Shown: positions 63,306 through 64,000 of the stretch, one piece after another
Position numbering within the stretch: the stretch's first letter is position 1
Layout of the letters: each line of letters opens with the position of its first letter
Source of the DNA: Streptomyces sp. NRRL F-5126
GTDB lineage: Bacteria; Actinomycetota; Actinomycetes; Streptomycetales; Streptomycetaceae
NCBI RefSeq assembly: GCF_000721265.1
Contig: NZ_JOFZ01000009.1
Coordinates: 206,013-270,012, forward strand
Direction: 5' to 3'
Length of the DNA: 64,000 nucleotides
Made by a program: the position numbers and the translations under genes
The notes under the pieces: model-generated
What the model saw: the letters and a program-made list of their open reading frames with translations, nothing else
Told to the model about the DNA's origin: nothing
Database searches by the model: none

Positions 63306-63851
63306 TCAGGGCCGGCTGACGGCCATCTCCACTTCCTTGGCCGAAGGGTCGGTCGCGAAGGGCACGAGCAGCCCGGTCGGCGCGAACCCGGCCTTGCGAT
63401 AGGCCGCTTGCGCGCGGGGGTTCCGCTCGTGCACATAGAGCCGTACACGCTCCAGGGGCGGCCCGTCGAGTGACCAGGCCCAGTCCAGTGCGGCGGCCAT
63501 CAGCCGCCCCAGGAGGCCGGCACCGCGCTGATCGGCACGCACGAAGACGCCGACGACGTGCCCCTGCCGCTGCTGGATGACGGTCTCCATGAAGTCGATG
63601 CTGCCGGCTTCCTCGACGAGGAGGGTCACGGTGCCCGACCAACTTCCGTCGGGCGCCTCGGCGATGAACTGCCGCGCCGCGCCGGGGCGTCCGGCGGCAC
63701 GCTGCATCCAGAAGGAATCGGGCTCCTTCAGGGAACGCTCGTAGGTGTCGAGGAAGGCGATGGGAGCCGCCGGGTCCCGCAGGGCGAGCAGGCGCAGCTC
63801 CTTCACCTTCTCCCATTCCTCGGCGCGCACGGCGCGGATCACGTGGTCCAT
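63306..63851 (-). CDS. GNAT family acetyltransferase
   Basis: 181 aa from ATG (MDHVIRAVRAEEWEKVKELR). GNAT domain with HVVGVFVRADQRGAGLLGRL and EVEMAVSRP end. Downstream of the rRNA operon on the same strand, separated by the rRNA terminator. Substrate unknown. Confidence 0.9.
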   Translation of the reverse strand: MDHVIRAVRAEEWEKVKELRLLALRDPAAPIAFLDTYERSLKEPDSFWMQRAAGRPGAARQFIAEAPDGSWSGTVTLLVEEAGSIDFMETVIQQRQGHVVGVFVRADQRGAGLLGRLMAAALDWAWSLDGPPLERVRLYVHERNPRAQAAYRKAGFAPTGLLVPFATDPSAKEVEMAVSRP

Positions 63852-63917
63852 GGTGGCGATGCTCCCCGCGGGACCGGCAGCCCCGCAAGTCAAAAACCAC
63901 GGCGGGAAATGCGAAAA

Positions 63918-63943
63918 GGCCCGCACCAGATGGTGCGGGCCTC
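63918..63943 (-). terminator. rRNA operon terminator
   Basis: AGGCCCGCACC and GGTGCGGGCCT form a perfect 11-bp stem with a 4-nt loop; on the minus strand it is followed by TTTTCGC. It lies just downstream of the 5S rRNA end. Confidence 0.92.
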
Positions 63944-63962
63944 CCCGGTCCTGCAACGTATT

Positions 63963-64000
63963 GTTCGGCGGCGTCCTACTCTCCCACAGGGTCCCCCCTG
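63963..64000 (-). rRNA. rrf: 5S rRNA, 3' end
   Basis: The reverse complement reads CAGGGGGGACCCTGTGGGAG then AGTAGGACGCCGCCGAAC, the conserved 3' end of actinobacterial 5S rRNA. The rest, and the 23S and 16S genes, lie outside the window to the right. Confidence 0.95.

Noticed and set aside
1..64000. CRISPR array or tRNA genes
   Set aside because: No spaced direct repeats of CRISPR type and no cloverleaf-compatible segment noticed by eye; a tRNAscan run would be decisive.

Overview
The window is very GC-rich with strong third-position GC bias and frequent GTG/TTG starts. It carries mycothiol synthase (mshD), a GlnR-type regulator, a bldB/whiJ-style XRE+DUF397+ATP-binding cluster, a rifamycin phosphotransferase and many two-component and MarR/TetR regulators. 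Together these indicate a Streptomyces chromosome (or a very close relative). From memory, much of the order (DUF3099, sulfurtransferase, glnR, LacI, HtrA-like protease, two-component pair, mshD, ppk, CHAD, pst, pit, PAP2, NlpC/P60, six-gene membrane locus, rRNA operon) follows the conserved SCO4168-SCO4126 neighbourhood of S. coelicolor, read right to left. That comparison is inference and was not searched here.

Layout. 1-5.1 kb: tail of a receiver/SpoIIE phosphatase, DUF2516 protein, HbhA-like Ala/Lys/Pro-rich protein, XRE regulator with a perfect inverted repeat upstream, a frameshifted Nudix gene, and a response regulator fused to a Cys-rich N-terminal domain. 5.3-5.8 kb: broken 5' remnant of an ISAs1-type transposase flanked by hairpins. 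5.8-11.7 kb: membrane SpoIIE phosphatase, TauE/SafE exporter divergent from an AraC regulator, MarR regulator divergent from an oxidoreductase, and an SDR/TetR pair; three of the regulator-target pairs have visible operator palindromes. 11.7-18.2 kb: DUF3099, the sulfurtransferase/DUF1416 operon with a Cys-containing leader peptide, LmeA-like lipid-binding protein, Pro/Gln-rich membrane protein, MoaD-like protein, alpha/beta hydrolase. 18.2-24.8 kb: glnR with a hairpin and a 30-codon coupled upstream ORF, LacI regulator, HtrA-like protease, two-component system, mshD.

24.8-34.1 kb looks accessory: MarR plus oxidoreductase under a long palindrome, a complete DnaE-type DNA polymerase III alpha subunit in an unusual place, an archaeal-type (ATPase_2/DUF234) ATPase with its own palindrome, a tiny peptide resembling the leader of FxLD lanthipeptides, and an XRE/DUF397/ATP-binding trio. 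34.3-47.4 kb is a phosphate regulon: ppk, CHAD protein, pstSCAB and pit/DUF47, with 11-bp direct-repeat PHO boxes before ppk and pstS. A rifamycin phosphotransferase gene with a RAE-type inverted repeat is inserted between pstB and a 5'-truncated acetyltransferase gene. 47.5-54 kb: CsoR copper sensor with its operator, a lipoprotein, a bicovalent-FAD oxidoreductase, a His-rich secreted protein and class F sortase, PAP2 phosphatase. 54-63.3 kb: a transglycosylase-NlpC/P60 enzyme divergent from six contiguous genes for a conjugation-like membrane machine (VirB6-, SCO6880- and VirB4-like), resembling the cmdABCDEF locus. The right edge is the terminator and 3' end of a leftward rRNA operon (5S rRNA).

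How the parts work together: phosphate uptake, storage and control are grouped (pst, pit, ppk, CHAD); the sulfur, nitrogen and copper genes each carry a recognisable cis-regulatory element; and the 55-63 kb genes form one tightly overlapped operon likely to build a single membrane complex.
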